Positions 16,047-26,100 of a stretch of 34,155 nt of DNA are shown one piece after another; the stretch's first letter is position 1; each line of letters starts with the position of its first letter. The notes beneath the pieces were generated by a model. The model was not told the DNA's origin. It saw nothing but the letters and a program-made list of their open reading frames with translations, and searched no databases. This stretch comes from Myxococcales bacterium (GTDB lineage Bacteria; Myxococcota_A; Bradymonadia; Bradymonadales; Bradymonadaceae). The stretch is from contig SKQC01000139.1 of NCBI GenBank assembly GCA_007119175.1, positions 1 through 34,155 of the forward strand, read 5' to 3'. Position numbers and translations under genes: made by a program.

Positions 16047-17861
16047 TCAGCGCACGAAGAGATTGATGGTCACCACGAGCACCACCAAAAAGACCACCGT
16101 CATCGCTGCACCGGCGCGCAAGAAATCTTTGACCTCGTAGCCGCCGGGGCCCATCAACAGGGCGTTGACCTGGTGGGTGGGGATCAAAAAGGAGTTGGAG
16201 GCGGCGATGGCGACGATCATGGCAAATTGGGCCGGATCGGCGTCGACGCCGACGGCGACGTTGACCGCCAGGGGAATGAGCAGCACGGCGGCGCCCACAT
16301 TGGAGATGGTCAGCGTAAAGACGGTGGTCAAAAGGGCGATCGTCATCTGGATGCCCCACAGGGGAAGGCTTTCCGTGGCGGTGATGACCATATCGGCGAT
16401 CCAGGCCGCCGTGCCCGTTTGCTCCACGGCTGTGCCGAGGGGGATGAGTCCGGCCAGCAAGAAGACGGTCTTCCAGGAGACCGCCCGGTAGGCCTCGTCG
16501 GCGGTTAGAGTGCGGGACAGCAAGATGATCACCGCTCCCGCCATCAGGGCTACCGCCAGTTGCAGTTGGGTGAGGATCACCAATCCCATGGCGAGAAGAA
16601 AACCTCCCAACGCCCACCATTGTTTGTCGGTGCGCGGCGGCTCGGAGGGATAGTCCGACAGGGGCACAAAAGAAGTCTCGCTCGTCAGATGGTCGATTCG
16701 CTTCCAGGGGGCAAAGACCACCAATACGTCACCGGCGCGGAGGCGGACGTCGCGCAGAGATTCTAAAAACAATCTTCCCTGCCGGTGAATCGCCAGCACA
16801 TTGACGCCGTAGATATCGCTCATGCGAAGCTGTCCCACCGTAAAGTCCACGGCGTCGCTCCCGGGTCGCACCACCACCTCGGCAATACCGGCGTGCTCCG
16901 GGTCGTGTAAGATGGCAAAGGGAGCGCCGTCGACGGGGCGCAATTGATATTCCTCGACGAAGCTCTCCAGCTCCTCGTCATTTCCCACAAGGCCCAGCAC
17001 GATGCCGGGAAGGACCACATAGCTTCGGTCCGGGGCGATGGTCAGGCCGTCGGCGTCCTGTACGGCGACCAATGAGATGCCGCGGGGATCCTCTTCGATC
17101 TCGCCCAGAAGCAGGCCATTTAGAGAGCTCGCTCCCGGCACCGAGTAGGGCTTGACCGTCTTTTCCAGTCCGTAAATTGCCGCCACCCCCTCCATGGCCA
17201 GGCGCGGATCGTCGGCGGGGTCGATGGCCGGAAGCAGTCGATGCCCAAATATGGCGAAGAGCAAAATTCCCGAGGCCGCAAGGGCAATCCCCACCGGCGC
17301 CGGAGCAAATAGCCCAAAGGGCTCTACCTCGATCTGCAGGGCCTGCGCCGAGGAGAGGAGCACGTCGTTGAGAAGAATCATCGAACCCGACGCCACCAGG
17401 GTGATGCTTCCCCCCGACAGAGCAGCAAATCCCATGGGCATCAATAATCGCGAAATCGGCGTCTCCGTGCGCGTGGCTACCCGCTCGGTGACCGGCAGAT
17501 ACAGGGCTGCCACCCCGACATTCTGGATAAATGCACTCAACCCGGCCGCCGTGGCCGACAATAAAGAGCCCATACCCCGTTCGGTATGTCGGCCGACCTC
17601 CAATAAAAAGGCGGCCACCCGGCGCATAATGCCCACTTTTTCGAGGGCCGCACCCAGGATCATAATGGCGATGACTGCCACCACGGCATTGGAGGAAAAC
17701 CCGGCCAGCACCTCCTCGGGTTCAATAAGTCCGGCGACTCCAATAGCTACCAGGACCAACATCGCCGTGATGTCGATGCGCACCACTTCGGTGATAAATA
17801 AGACGACGGTCCCCAACAAGATCACCAATACCAGGATCATTTCTATCGTCAGGGCATCCAC
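16047..17861 (-). CDS. SLC13-type permease with two TrkA-C (RCK_C) domains
   Basis: This 604-residue inner-membrane permease belongs to the SLC13/ArsB-like ion transporter group. Membrane segments occupy about residues 1-220 and 420-604, with the repeated asparagine motifs FIQNVGVAALYLPV and TISNVGAAVLLIPLAV. Between them (about 230-395) lie two soluble TrkA-C domains; the second is seen in IAEVVVRPGSDAV and LRDVRLRAGDVLVVFAP. TrkA-C domains bind small ligands or nucleotides and gate transport. Relatives with this layout move sulfate, citrate or other anions; substrate is not determinable here. The GTG start (17859-17861) is preceded by GGGGGGA four bases away. It is the first gene of a minus-strand group, although a strong hairpin follows its stop. 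Confidence 0.88.
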   Translation of the reverse strand: MDALTIEMILVLVILLGTVVLFITEVVRIDITAMLVLVAIGVAGLIEPEEVLAGFSSNAVVAVIAIMILGAALEKVGIMRRVAAFLLEVGRHTERGMGSLLSATAAGLSAFIQNVGVAALYLPVTERVATRTETPISRLLMPMGFAALSGGSITLVASGSMILLNDVLLSSAQALQIEVEPFGLFAPAPVGIALAASGILLFAIFGHRLLPAIDPADDPRLAMEGVAAIYGLEKTVKPYSVPGASSLNGLLLGEIEEDPRGISLVAVQDADGLTIAPDRSYVVLPGIVLGLVGNDEELESFVEEYQLRPVDGAPFAILHDPEHAGIAEVVVRPGSDAVDFTVGQLRMSDIYGVNVLAIHRQGRLFLESLRDVRLRAGDVLVVFAPWKRIDHLTSETSFVPLSDYPSEPPRTDKQWWALGGFLLAMGLVILTQLQLAVALMAGAVIILLSRTLTADEAYRAVSWKTVFLLAGLIPLGTAVEQTGTAAWIADMVITATESLPLWGIQMTIALLTTVFTLTISNVGAAVLLIPLAVNVAVGVDADPAQFAMIVAIAASNSFLIPTHQVNALLMGPGGYEVKDFLRAGAAMTVVFLVVLVVTINLFVR

Positions 17862-18457
17862 TAAATCCCCCCGTTGGGACCAATTTTATCGAGATGGCGT
17901 TTCTGCCGAGCGGCCAGCATGAGCGCGGTCTCTGGCGGGCCCCTCTGGCGAGTGCAACAAAGCGTACAGGAGTCGGCCATCAAAGATGCTCACGACCCAC
18001 CGTGGTGCAATCTCCTTTCTGCCGCTTATTCAAACGCATCGATGTCCACAAATCCCCAGCTCTCTTGCTGATTGCTGGCGGCCTGTTAGTCACTGCGCAT
18101 CTACATTGTCCCGCTGAACGTGTACAATGGGCCGGGTGAAATACTGACATACGGAGCCCGAGGTGAGGAACTGACATATAGCGGCAATGAGAGCGCTCCA
18201 CGTGGTTCAGTAAAGCAACCACCCAATGGAGCCGATGGGATCTTCCCATCGTGCCGCGCCAGCGGCCTCGTCTTACAGGGCCAGCCAACTGTCGAAGTGA
18301 CGCACGATCACCACGGTCTACGTATACCGAGTCAAAGGCGCCTGTTCGGCGCCAACGATGACAAGATGTCATCGGCTCCATCTGACGCGGCCGAGGGAAT
18401 CGTGACCTAATAATACCTTAACTCACTGGCATTAAGGCTAAGACGGAGTAGTGACGG
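17862..18457. other. Divergent intergenic region, 596 bases
   Basis: This lies between the permease (minus) and the LOG-family gene (plus). Short open frames exist on both strands but show no family resemblance or ribosome sites. It holds a REPIN-like inverted pair (18227-18380), two direct ACTGACATA repeats (18143-18151 and 18170-18178) that could be the end of a lost insertion sequence, a GGCGCC..GGCGCC repeat near 18337-18353, and a CCTTAA/TTAAGG repeat (18416-18437) close to the LOG gene. It looks like a landing site for mobile repeats rather than coding DNA. Confidence 0.5.
18227..18380. repeat. REPIN-like element: two inverted REP sequences around a 106-bp spacer
   Basis: The left REP is a TGGAGCC foot followed by stem GATGGGA/TCCCATC with loop TCT (18227-18250). 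The right REP is stem GATGACA/TGTCATC with loop AGA, then foot GGCTCCA (18357-18380). The two face each other with GGAGCC feet outward, the arrangement of REPINs mobilised by RAYT transposases. The right end, including flanking bases, is nearly identical to the REP that follows the frameshifted RAYT gene at 30595-30618. Confidence 0.7.
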
Positions 18458-19849
18458 ATGAGCAAAGAAAATTGCCGAGGAATCTGGGGACAGGTCGCCG
18501 CCGCCGGAGAGCCTCGTAGCGAACTCGCAGCGCAGTTGATCCGAGAGCTCGACGAGGGCCTGGAGGTCCTCGACGCAATCGAGCCGGCGGTAACCTTTTT
18601 CGGTGGGGCTCGCATCGAGCGCGATGACCCCTATTACGCCCATGCCGAACAGATGGGGCAGCTATTGGCCGACCACAATATCCCACCGCGCACCGGTGCC
18701 GGACCGGGCATTATGTGGGCTGTGCCCGAGGGCTTTCGAAAACAAATCTCCGAGGCAGGAGCAAATAAAGATCGGCCGGCGAAGAGACAGCGCGGACAGG
18801 GGCCACAGCCCCTGACGCAGGGGTTCAATATTGTCTTGCCCTTTGAGCAACAGGTGAATCCGGCGATCGACGTATCGATGGAGCTCGTCCATTTTCCGAC
18901 CCGGAAGTTGATGCTGTATCGAAACGCCCTGGGTTTGGTGATCTTCCCCGGCGGCTTCGGAACGCTCGATGAGCTGCTGGAGGTGTGGCGACTCAAGGCA
19001 GCCGGCGACCTGGACTTTCCCGTCGTATTATTCGGTCAAGAGTTCTGGAAGCCCCTGGAAGACGCCCTCCGGGTGGCCCATAAAAACTATCCCCATCTCG
19101 CGCTGGCCGACGAGGATTTTGACCTTGTCTCGTGCACCGACGATCCGCAGGAAGCCATCGATCGGGTACTCGCAGAAGATGCCTGCCGAGAGAGCAACGA
19201 GCCCCTTCATCAGATGGGTCACCGCATCGCCCGTGAGCTGGTAGAGGGACTGAACTTTTTGGAGAGCCTGCAGCCGGCGGTAACCGTCCTCGGCGGCTCT
19301 CGGCTTCGCAAAAACGACGACGTCCTCGAGATGGCCGAAGATCTCGCCTATGAGCTGGCAGAAGAGGGAGTGCCTACCCGGGCGGCCGGCCCGGGGCAAT
19401 TATCGGTGGCTCTCGCAAGAGGCGGTCATCGAAGCCGCCGGCATTTTCCCCAGCAGGCATTCGGCGTGCGGCGACCGGACGCCCGTAACCTCTACGGCGC
19501 CGACCGGGTCTACCTGGTGGCCGATCGGCTCACTCATAAGGTGCTGCTCACGGAAAACTCCCGCGCCCTTGTCGCCCTGCCCGGAGCCCTGGGTACGCTC
19601 GATGAGCTATTCTCCACGCTATGTCAGGTCCAGACCCGCACCATCTCTCATCGCCGGGTGGTGCTGATGGGCACTGATTTCTGGCAGCCCATCGTCGACA
19701 CTATCGAAGCGCTCATGCTCGCCGGTTGTCGCCAGACCATAAGCCCTGAAGATCTCGATCTACTCACCCTGACCGACGACCCTGCCGAGGCGGCCCGGAT
19801 CGCCCTCGCTCCCCCGGAAGAGCTTCCGTCGAAGACGGGACGCGGCTAG
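18458..19849 (+). CDS. Tandem-domain LOG-family (lysine decarboxylase-like) protein
   Basis: The 463 residues consist of two Rossmann-like LOG domains in tandem. Domain 1 (about 35-240) has VTFFGGARIERDDP, TGAGPGIMWAVPEGFRK, FPTRKLMLYRNALG and the complete PGGFGTLDE (164-172). The Arg/Lys pair and the final Glu match residues used by LOG phosphoribohydrolases, which release cytokinin-type bases or cleave nucleoside monophosphates. Domain 2 (about 265-455) keeps the framework (VTVLGGSRL, AAGPGQLSVALA) but has PGALGTLDE (375-383) instead of PGGxGT, and THKVLL where domain 1 has TRKLML. It may therefore be structural or regulatory. ATG 18458 has GGAG nine bases upstream. No frameshift is needed to explain the unusual stretch RGGHRSRRHFPQQAF. 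Substrate is unknown. Confidence 0.82.
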   Translation: MSKENCRGIWGQVAAAGEPRSELAAQLIRELDEGLEVLDAIEPAVTFFGGARIERDDPYYAHAEQMGQLLADHNIPPRTGAGPGIMWAVPEGFRKQISEAGANKDRPAKRQRGQGPQPLTQGFNIVLPFEQQVNPAIDVSMELVHFPTRKLMLYRNALGLVIFPGGFGTLDELLEVWRLKAAGDLDFPVVLFGQEFWKPLEDALRVAHKNYPHLALADEDFDLVSCTDDPQEAIDRVLAEDACRESNEPLHQMGHRIARELVEGLNFLESLQPAVTVLGGSRLRKNDDVLEMAEDLAYELAEEGVPTRAAGPGQLSVALARGGHRSRRHFPQQAFGVRRPDARNLYGADRVYLVADRLTHKVLLTENSRALVALPGALGTLDELFSTLCQVQTRTISHRRVVLMGTDFWQPIVDTIEALMLAGCRQTISPEDLDLLTLTDDPAEAARIALAPPEELPSKTGRG

Positions 19850-20196
19850 CACTAATGCCGGTAATTTAAGCGGTTGGGGATCGAAAATAGAACGAAGCCT
19901 CAAGTAATCTTGCAGCGACCACCAGAGGTCATCAAAGTCACCAGAGCTCTCCTTCCCCGTGGGAAAGGAAAGAATTGGCGTGGTGACCAACCCTCGGGTG
20001 GTTATTAGTGCGGGTGGTTATTGGTGACATCTTTCGGTGGCTACCCAGTGGCCGTACCTCATTTGCGGTATGGTCAATAATATGAGAATTCTCCTATTTT
20101 GCTCGGGCAACTTCTGATTCGAGCAATCAGTGATTTTGATCCATTTCCTTCTCAGGGGGCGACCCGCTCCTCTCTGAGGCCGGTCGGGGAATACGC
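19850..20196. other. Intergenic region before the giant lipoprotein gene
   Basis: No gene was found. The stretch contains a 16-base tandem repeat (19995-20026), a GAGAATTCTC palindrome (20084-20093), a CTGATT/AATCAG inverted repeat with a five-base loop (20114-20130), and an A/T-rich patch near 20077-20100 that could hold a promoter. GGGGA (20186-20190) lies six bases before the ATG at 20197. No clearly spaced -35/-10 pair was identified. Confidence 0.45.
19995..20026 (+). repeat. Two adjacent 16-bp direct repeats
   Basis: CGGGTGGTTATTAGTG is followed without gap by CGGGTGGTTATTGGTG, differing at one base. The pair lies 171 bases before the giant lipoprotein start. It may be a replication slippage product or a repeated protein-binding site. 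Confidence 0.6.
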
Positions 20197-23100
20197 ATGC
20201 CTGTATATCGATATGAGCGACTTCGGATTATTCTGATCTTTTTTGTTTTCACTGCCACCGGCCTGTTGTGGTCTGTTGGTTGTGGCTCTGAGGACGGAGA
20301 GCAACTCGACGTCGGATTCGACGCCGATGTCGCCCTGCCGGATGTCGAAGAGGACTTAAAAAACGGCTGTGGTGGCGATGACGAGTTGGTCTATGACGAC
20401 GAGGTCGTCGAGCCCGGCGATAGTTGCGGAGCCTGTGAGGACGGGACCATCGCCTGTGATGGCGAGGATGAGGTGCGCTGTGCGCGGGCGGAGGCGGCGA
20501 ATGAATGTGGCGGCTGCGAGCCGCTTCCGGGCGCCGCCGGAACGCCCTGTGGGCCCTGTGAGAGTGGGACCTGGGCCTGTGATGGCGACGGTGGAATGAC
20601 CTGCGTTGACGCGCTGGAGCATAACCCCTGCGGCGGGTGTGGCGATCTGGTAGGGCAACCGACCACCGGGTGTGAAGACGCGGCCGGCGAAGGCGGCGTG
20701 TGGGGCTGTACGGGACCGGACGCTGTGCGCTGCGTACTCCCCGGCGAAAATGCCTGTGGCGGTGTCCTCGATCTAGAGGAAGAGCCGGGCACAGGTTGCG
20801 GCACCTGCGACGGCGGTGTGTGGGCCTGTGAGTCAGAAAGCGATGTGACCTGCACGAATCCAGACTGGGGTGTCAACGTCTGCGGCGGTTGCGAGCCCCT
20901 CTTCGGTGTCCTCGGCGACCCCTGTGGTGTCTGCGATGGTGAGTGGTCCTGCGATGGGCCGGACGATGTCTTCTGCGACGAACCGCCGAGGAATGCCTGC
21001 GGTGGCTGCACCGAATTGGGCAGCAATTTACCCGGTCAGGAATGCCGCCCTTCCGTGGTCTATATCTGTCAGGATGAGGAGACGCTGACCTGCCCGGAAG
21101 ACGGGACCAATGTCTGTGGTGGCTCCGGTGAGCTGGCGCATATTCCCGGCGACAGTTGCGGGGAGTGTGGAGACGGGGAGTATTTTTGTGCCTCCTCCGA
21201 AGAGCTCGTCTGCGTCGGTGAGAGTTCGCGAAATGCCTGTGATGGATGCGGGGAGCTCGACGAGCAACCCGGCGACGCCTGCGGTCCCTGCGGCCTCGAT
21301 ACGGTCGTCTGCGACGGCGAGACATCTACCGTCTGCGACGGCTCAACGCCCTGTCCCATCCTCGAGGTCGACACCCAGCCTGCCGGGGGGGTCACAGACG
21401 GCGCGGCGACGTTTTACGGCCTCATTACCGAATTGCCGCTGAACCAGATCACGGACCACGGCTTTTGCTGGTCCCCTCAGGAGAACCCGACTCCCATCAA
21501 CGGCGACTGCCACTCGCTGGGCGCCGTCGATGAGCCGAGAAGCTTTGAGCATACCACCGACAATCTACTACCCGGCCGCAGCTATTTCGTGCGGGCTTTC
21601 GCCACGGTGGGGACGATTCGTGAGTACGCAGATGAGGTGGCGTTTACCACCACCGCTGTGACACCGGAGGACGTCGAGGCCAGCGACGGCGAATACACCG
21701 ATTTCGTCGAGATAAGCTGGGAGGATGACTCCGCCGACGAATATATCATCTATCGAGACGGCACAGCGATCGCCACGGTCGACGCCGCCGATGGGCGTTT
21801 CGAGGACACCGAAGCCACCGCCGCAGACGTACCGCTGGAGCCACAAAATGTGGAGGCCTCAGACGGCACTTTTTCCGACTATATCCTCGTCAGTTGGGAT
21901 GAAGCCGAATCGCCGGAGGCGCCGGAGCATACCTACCAGATAGTCGCGGTCTATCCCGACCAGACCAGTGATATCAGCGCCGAATTTACGGGCCGTCGAA
22001 AAGCCTTTGAGATCGATACTTATGAATTGAGCATCGACGGCGACGACTGGTTCGATGTCGGGCTCGTCGAGGAGTACGAAGACGAAGAGGCTCCCTTCGC
22101 CACCATCACCCCCGGCACGGCCAGCGCCTCCGGCGGCGATTACGAAACTCATGTGGCTCTTGAGCAGTTAGATTCGCCCACCGTGGAGAGCCATCCCGTA
22201 AGCTACCGGGTGCGCGCTGTCAGCGAGGCCGGTGAAAGCGACGAATCACAGGAAGCAGTAGGCACGCGCGAGGTCGGTGATACGCTGTATTACCAGTGGT
22301 ATTTCTCCGACGAAGATGATCCGGGATCTTTTAATGCCCTATTTTCACCGGCCACCACCGATGGTGATCAACACGACGATGAGTCCGCGCCTGCAGACGG
22401 CTCGATTCGCTCCTACTACCTGGCGGTCAGCGCCGACGGAGCGGTGACGGCAAATACGGACGTGGTCACCGGCTTTCGAGCCGCTTCTGCAGATATCAGC
22501 ACGGAGCCGGTGACGGCGGTGGACGTCAATCAGGCCACCGTTCGGGGCAATCTGATGGAGTTGGGCAGCCCACCGCCCTCACAACACGGGTTTTGCTACG
22601 GCACGATGGCCGACCCCACCCATGGCTCGGGGGCCGATTGTTCGGAGCTCGGCAGTCTGGATTCCGAAGGGGTTTTTGAGGAGACCCTCGTCGGCCTATC
22701 CGGCGGGACGACCTATTATGTGCGGGCCTATATCACGAACGCCGACGGCACCTCCTATGGTGGTGTGGTCGAGTTTTCGACCCTCTCCGATGCCCCGTCG
22801 GGATTGGTGGCGACGAGCCATACTGACCACGTAGCGCTTAGCTGGGATGGGGTCACGGGAGCCAACGAATATCGGATCTATCGCGATGGGTCGGTGATCG
22901 CCACCGTCTCGACGACCACCTATGACGACACCGGCGCCGCCGAGGGCGGCACCGCCGATGCCCCGTCGCTGACGGCCACGAGCGGCACCTACACCGACCG
23001 CGTCGAGTTGAGCTGGAACGAGCCCGATATCGACGATGGGCCGGACTATGACTACCACGTGATCGCCGTCAGCGACGGCGGCGACAGCGAGGTGTCGAAT

Positions 23101-26100
23101 ACCGCCCAGGGTAATCGCGACGGCTACCCGGTGACCTCCTATGAAATCGAGATCGACGGGGGCAACTGGTCTGATGTGGGCAATACCACCTCCTTTTCCG
23201 ACACCGGCGCCGATGCGCCGAGTATCGACGCGGGTACGGCGTCGGCCTCCGATGGCGACAGCGCAGAACATGTGGCGCTGTCGCTCAACGGCACGCAGAC
23301 GTCGCCGGGAGATGATTCCACGTATCGCGTCAGAGCGATCAACGATACGGGCGATGGAGCTGCATCGACTCAGCAGGACGGTCATCGCAATGTCGATACC
23401 GGCGATCTTTTATACCAGTGGTCATTTTCCGACAGCGGCTCCGGGGGGCCCTTCGACACCCTGGGCTCACCGTCCGGCAGTAGCAGTTACAACGACCAGA
23501 CGGCACCGGCCGACGGCTCGACCCGCCATTATTTCGTCACGGTCAGCGCCGACGACGTACCCTCAGAGGACTCTTCGGTGGTCAGCGGCTTTCGGGCCGC
23601 CGAGCCCCAGGTGGACACCAATTCACCGACCGGCGTGGACAGCGACGAAGCGACGCTTCACGCAGATATCACCGAACTCGGCGCACCGGAGCCCACCGAA
23701 CATGGCTTTTGCTACGGCACGATGGCCGATCCGACCCACGGAAGCGGTGCGGTATGCACGACGTTAGGCGATGTCTCGTCGACCGGGTCCTACCAGCAGG
23801 TCGTGACCGGATTGTCAGCGGGAACCACCTATTACGTGCGCGCCTATGTGACCAACGACGCAGACACTTTCTACGGAGAACCGGTGGGCTTTTCGACCCT
23901 CTCCGATGCGCCGACGGGATTGGTGGCGACGAGCCATACAGACCACGTGGCGCTTAGCTGGGATGGCGCCACGGGAGCCAATGAATATCGGATCTATCGA
24001 GATAGCTCGGTGATCGCCACCGTCTCCACGACCACCTATGACGACACCGGCGCTGCCGAGGGCGGCACCGCCGACGCCCCCGCGCTGACGGCCACGAGCG
24101 GTACCTACACCGACCGCGTCGACCTGAGTTGGGATGCGCCAGATATCGACGATGGACCGGAGCACGACTACCACGTGATCGCCGTCAGCGACGGCGGCGA
24201 CAGCGAGGTGTCGAATACCGCCCAGGGCAATCGCGACGGCTACCCGGTGACCTCCTATGAGCTCGAGATCGACGGGGGCGCCTGGCTCGACGTCGGCGAC
24301 GCAACCGAATATCTCGATGAATCGGCGGCGCCGGCGACGATCAGCGGCGGCGTGGCCACCGCCTCTGAGGGCCAATTCGAAACCCATGTGGTCCTGGAGG
24401 TCAGCGACCTCGACGCCAATGATGGAGAGCTATCAAACTATGTTGTGCGAGCTCTCAACGCCGTCGGTGATGGCTCGCCGTCGGACCAGGTCTCGGGTTA
24501 TCGCGCCATCGGCAGCCTGTCGTTTCAATGGTATCGCTCCGCCGGTGAAAACCCCGAGAATTATGAGCCAATCTCCGGCGCCACGGGCGACATCTACGAG
24601 GATACGCAGGCCCCGGAAGACGGCGCGATCCGTCATTATCGCGTCGCCGTCACCGCCGACGATGCCGACGAATATATTGTCAACGCCGGCGAGGGATACC
24701 GGGCCATCGCCTCGGATCCTGACAACGCCTGGCAATGGGAGTCGGTGAGCACCGGGGGAGGCGTAAGCTGCGCTATCCGCGATGATCAGTCCCTATGGTG
24801 CTGGGGGGCCAATTTCCGAGGCCAGCTCGGTCAGGGGGATACGGATTCTCGCAACACCCCCCATCAGGTCGACAGCTCCAGCCAATGGCAGGCCGTCAGC
24901 GTGAGTTCTTTCCACACCTGCGCCGTTCATCAAGACGGCACCCTGTGGTGCTGGGGCGATAATGAATATGGTCAATTGGGAACAGGCCAGAATGTGGGCG
25001 ACCAGGAGGAGTCTCCGCAACAGGTGGGGGGTGGTGACGATTGGCTCACCATCAATACAAGCGGCAACTATCACACCTGCGGGGTCAGAGAGGTCACCGA
25101 CGGCCAGGGTACGCTGTGGTGCTGGGGTCGAAATAATAATGCCCAGCTCGGTCAGGGGGGAGTCGGTGATGAGTCAACACCGGTCCAGGTGGGCAGCGCT
25201 CAAGATTGGATCGCCGTCGCCGGTGGCGATGGCACGACCTGCGGGATCAGGGAGGTCGCTGACGGTCAGGGCACTCTGTGGTGCTGGGGAAATGATCCTT
25301 CGTTCGGCAGTCTCGGGCTGGGATCAACGGAGACGGCATTGACCCCGGAGCAGGTCGGAAGCGACCAATCCTGGGAGGGACTGAGCCGACGCTCTTATGT
25401 CAGTTGCGCCTGGCGCGACGATGCATCGCTGTGGTGCTGGGGAAATAATAACTCCGGCGCCCTTGGGTTGGGCGACGATGGCGTCCATCGAGATGAACCG
25501 ACTCTGGTAGCAGAGGCCCCAGATATTCAGAGCGCCGGCGCCGGTGGATGTGCCATCGGTGAAAATGGTGAGCGGTGGTGTTGGGGCGCTAACTGGACGG
25601 GACAGGCCGGTCTGGGAGATACAGAGACGTACCTGGAGCCGACTTACGCCGACGACGGCGACGAGTGGCGCATTGTCTCGACAAAAGATCAGCATGCCTG
25701 CGGGATTCGCGACGACGACTCGCTGTGGTGTTGGGGCAGCAATTCAGCGGGACAGCTCGGGATCGGTGACGCCGACGAAAAGCATACGCCACAGCCCGTG
25801 ATCGTCGATGAAGTCGAGCTCAGCCAGGCGTGTGCGGGAGTCGATCATTGTGTGGACGACGCCTGGTGTCCAGAAGATACAACGGAGCGCTATTGCGCCC
25901 CAGATCTGAGGCTGGGGAGCAACGAAATCGAAATGTCCTTTCAATATATCCCGGGGGGCACCTTTGATATGGGCTCGCCGGAGGAGGAGTTAGGCCGGAT
26001 CGGCAATGAGTCTCAGGTCGAAGTCACCCTGACTCGAGATTTCTATATGCAGCGCACCGAGGTCACCCAGGGACAGTGGAAGGCACTCAGCGATGAGGTC

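Noticed and set aside
18120-18410. 96-codon plus-strand frame and the opposite 133-codon frame in the permease/LOG gap
   Set aside because: Both run through the REPIN palindromes, lack convincing ribosome sites and show no family resemblance.
19395-19470. Possible double frameshift in LOG domain 2
   Set aside because: An alternative frame reads NYRWLSQEAVIEAAG, which looks LOG-like, but it would need two compensating shifts. The main frame keeps AAGPG, then an acceptable variable loop, then RNLYGADRVYLV, so no shift is called.
22696-23385. 229-codon minus-strand frame, and a similar 190-codon frame at 23815-24387
   Set aside because: The two resemble each other only because they lie opposite the duplicated module of the giant lipoprotein gene. 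They have no independent support.
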